NCBI GenBank assembly: GCA_003021785.1
Contig: PXQU01000001.1
Coordinates: 162,925-226,924 of the forward strand
Source of the DNA: Halobacteriales archaeon QH_7_65_31
Lineage (GTDB): Archaea; Halobacteriota; Halobacteria; Halobacteriales; Haloarculaceae
DNA length: 64,000 nucleotides
Direction: 5' to 3'
Shown: piece by piece, positions 63,437 through 64,000 of the stretch
Layout of the letters: each line of letters starts with the position of its first letter
How positions within the stretch are numbered: the first letter of the stretch is position 1
Translations under genes and position numbers: made by a program
The notes under the pieces: model-generated
Told to the model about the DNA's origin: nothing
Seen by the model: only the letters and a program-made list of their open reading frames with translations
The model's database searches: none

Positions 63437-64000
63437 ATGAACCGACGACAACTGCTCCGAGCATGTGGTGCGACCGGAATAGGTCTCACGACCGGATGTC
63501 TGGGGCGACTTCGAGGTAATGCCACTGAGCAGCGCACTACAGAAGATACCGCTTCTGACGTGCAACCGATTCCAGAGTACGACGCAACACACCACTCGGT
63601 TGTTCCAGACGTACAGGAGCTGGAGCAGCTTACGCACGAAGTGACTAACAGAGCAAGAAGGAAACACTCGAAAAGTGAGATTTCATACGATCCGGAGTTA
63701 GCTAATATTGCTCGGCTTCATTCGCGTGATATGGCGAGGAATGAGTTCTTTTCGCATGAGAATCAAGATGGTGAATCGCATAATACCAGATTGTCAAACC
63801 ATGGATATTATTCAGACGTAGTGTATGAAAATATCCTTGTCAGTGAGTCAGTTCAAAACGGCGTAGAGGTTCGAGAGGCAGCACAGATGGCGGTCGACTC
63901 CTGGCTCAACTCACCACCCCACCGCGAAGCCCTACTCAGAGAGCACGTCACTGAAGAGGGAATCGGCGTTTACGTCACCGCCGAGCCGCGGATCTACTGG
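63437..64000 (+). CDS. CAP (SCP-like) domain lipoprotein, truncated by window edge
   Basis: An open frame of 188 codons from ATG 63437 to the last base, with no stop in the window. The start MNRRQLLRACGATGIGLTTG is a Tat-type signal with lipobox TTGC, so the protein is probably lipid-anchored outside the cell. A CAP domain follows: LHSRDMARNEFFSHENQDG, ENILVSES and NSPPHREALLREH, holding the His/Glu/His set. The A+T content is higher than in the rest of the window. It lies 60 bp after the repeat protein gene. Confidence 0.85.
   Translation, partial: MNRRQLLRACGATGIGLTTGCLGRLRGNATEQRTTEDTASDVQPIPEYDATHHSVVPDVQELEQLTHEVTNRARRKHSKSEISYDPELANIARLHSRDMARNEFFSHENQDGESHNTRLSNHGYYSDVVYENILVSESVQNGVEVREAAQMAVDSWLNSPPHREALLREHVTEEGIGVYVTAEPRIYW

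Overview
The window is haloarchaeal chromosome (class Halobacteria). The DNA is uniformly G+C-rich, the proteins are strongly acidic, and many genes overlap by ATGA or GTGA. TATA elements near -28 of start codons suggest leaderless transcripts. Marker genes include TFB, MCM, TiaS, archaemetzincin, eIF1/SUI1, Sec61-beta and an F420-type reductase. A genus cannot be assigned from sequence alone.

Layout. 1-8.3 kb: an edge-truncated gene, glmM, a beta-propeller protein, prs, a PGF-CTERM-like secreted protease and ileS. 8.4-9.8 kb: small membrane proteins and a ~0.5 kb relic of an IS200/IS605 (IS1341-type) element. 9.8-15.2 kb: a HIT protein, then an information-processing neighbourhood of TFB, two MinD/ParA-like proteins that lack P-loop lysines, and several unnamed haloarchaeal genes. 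15.1-20.4 kb: mcm carrying two inteins. 20.5-26.0 kb: tRNA-Pro, a Ski2-like helicase, a cupin, a site-2 protease, a lipoprotein, an HNH protein and tRNA-His. 26.1-35.7 kb: a FAD/Fe-S oxidoreductase, a sulfotransferase-like propeller, an HTH regulator, tiaS, a SIMPL protein and a DUF389 protein. 35.7-41.5 kb: an HTH/PemK-type pair, engB and a large type IIG (Eco57I-like) restriction-modification gene. 41.5-45.6 kb: an overlapping MoxR/DUF58/transglutaminase operon. 45.7-53.4 kb: housekeeping genes (SUI1, rhodanese, thioredoxin, Sec61-beta, pdxT, hisE, NOG1-like GTPase, NMT1-like protein, HPP protein, npdG, HAD, UPF0146, amzA). 53.6-64.0 kb: a degenerate KaiC-like gene divergent from a type IV pilus-like operon (ATPase, membrane platform, pilin-like proteins, a 1147-residue repeat protein), then a CAP-domain lipoprotein cut by the window edge.

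The most notable observation is a 13-G homopolymer at codon 7 of the type IIG restriction-modification gene. It lies just inside the start codon implied by a TATA box 28 bp upstream. As sequenced, the tract puts that start out of frame by one base with the conserved N-terminus; 12 or 15 G would restore the frame. This is the expected structure of a phase-variable (ON/OFF) restriction system. A homopolymer miscount must be excluded. A second candidate novelty is the repeat-built pilin-like protein at the end of the pilus operon, whose 3' part switches to A+T-richer sequence.
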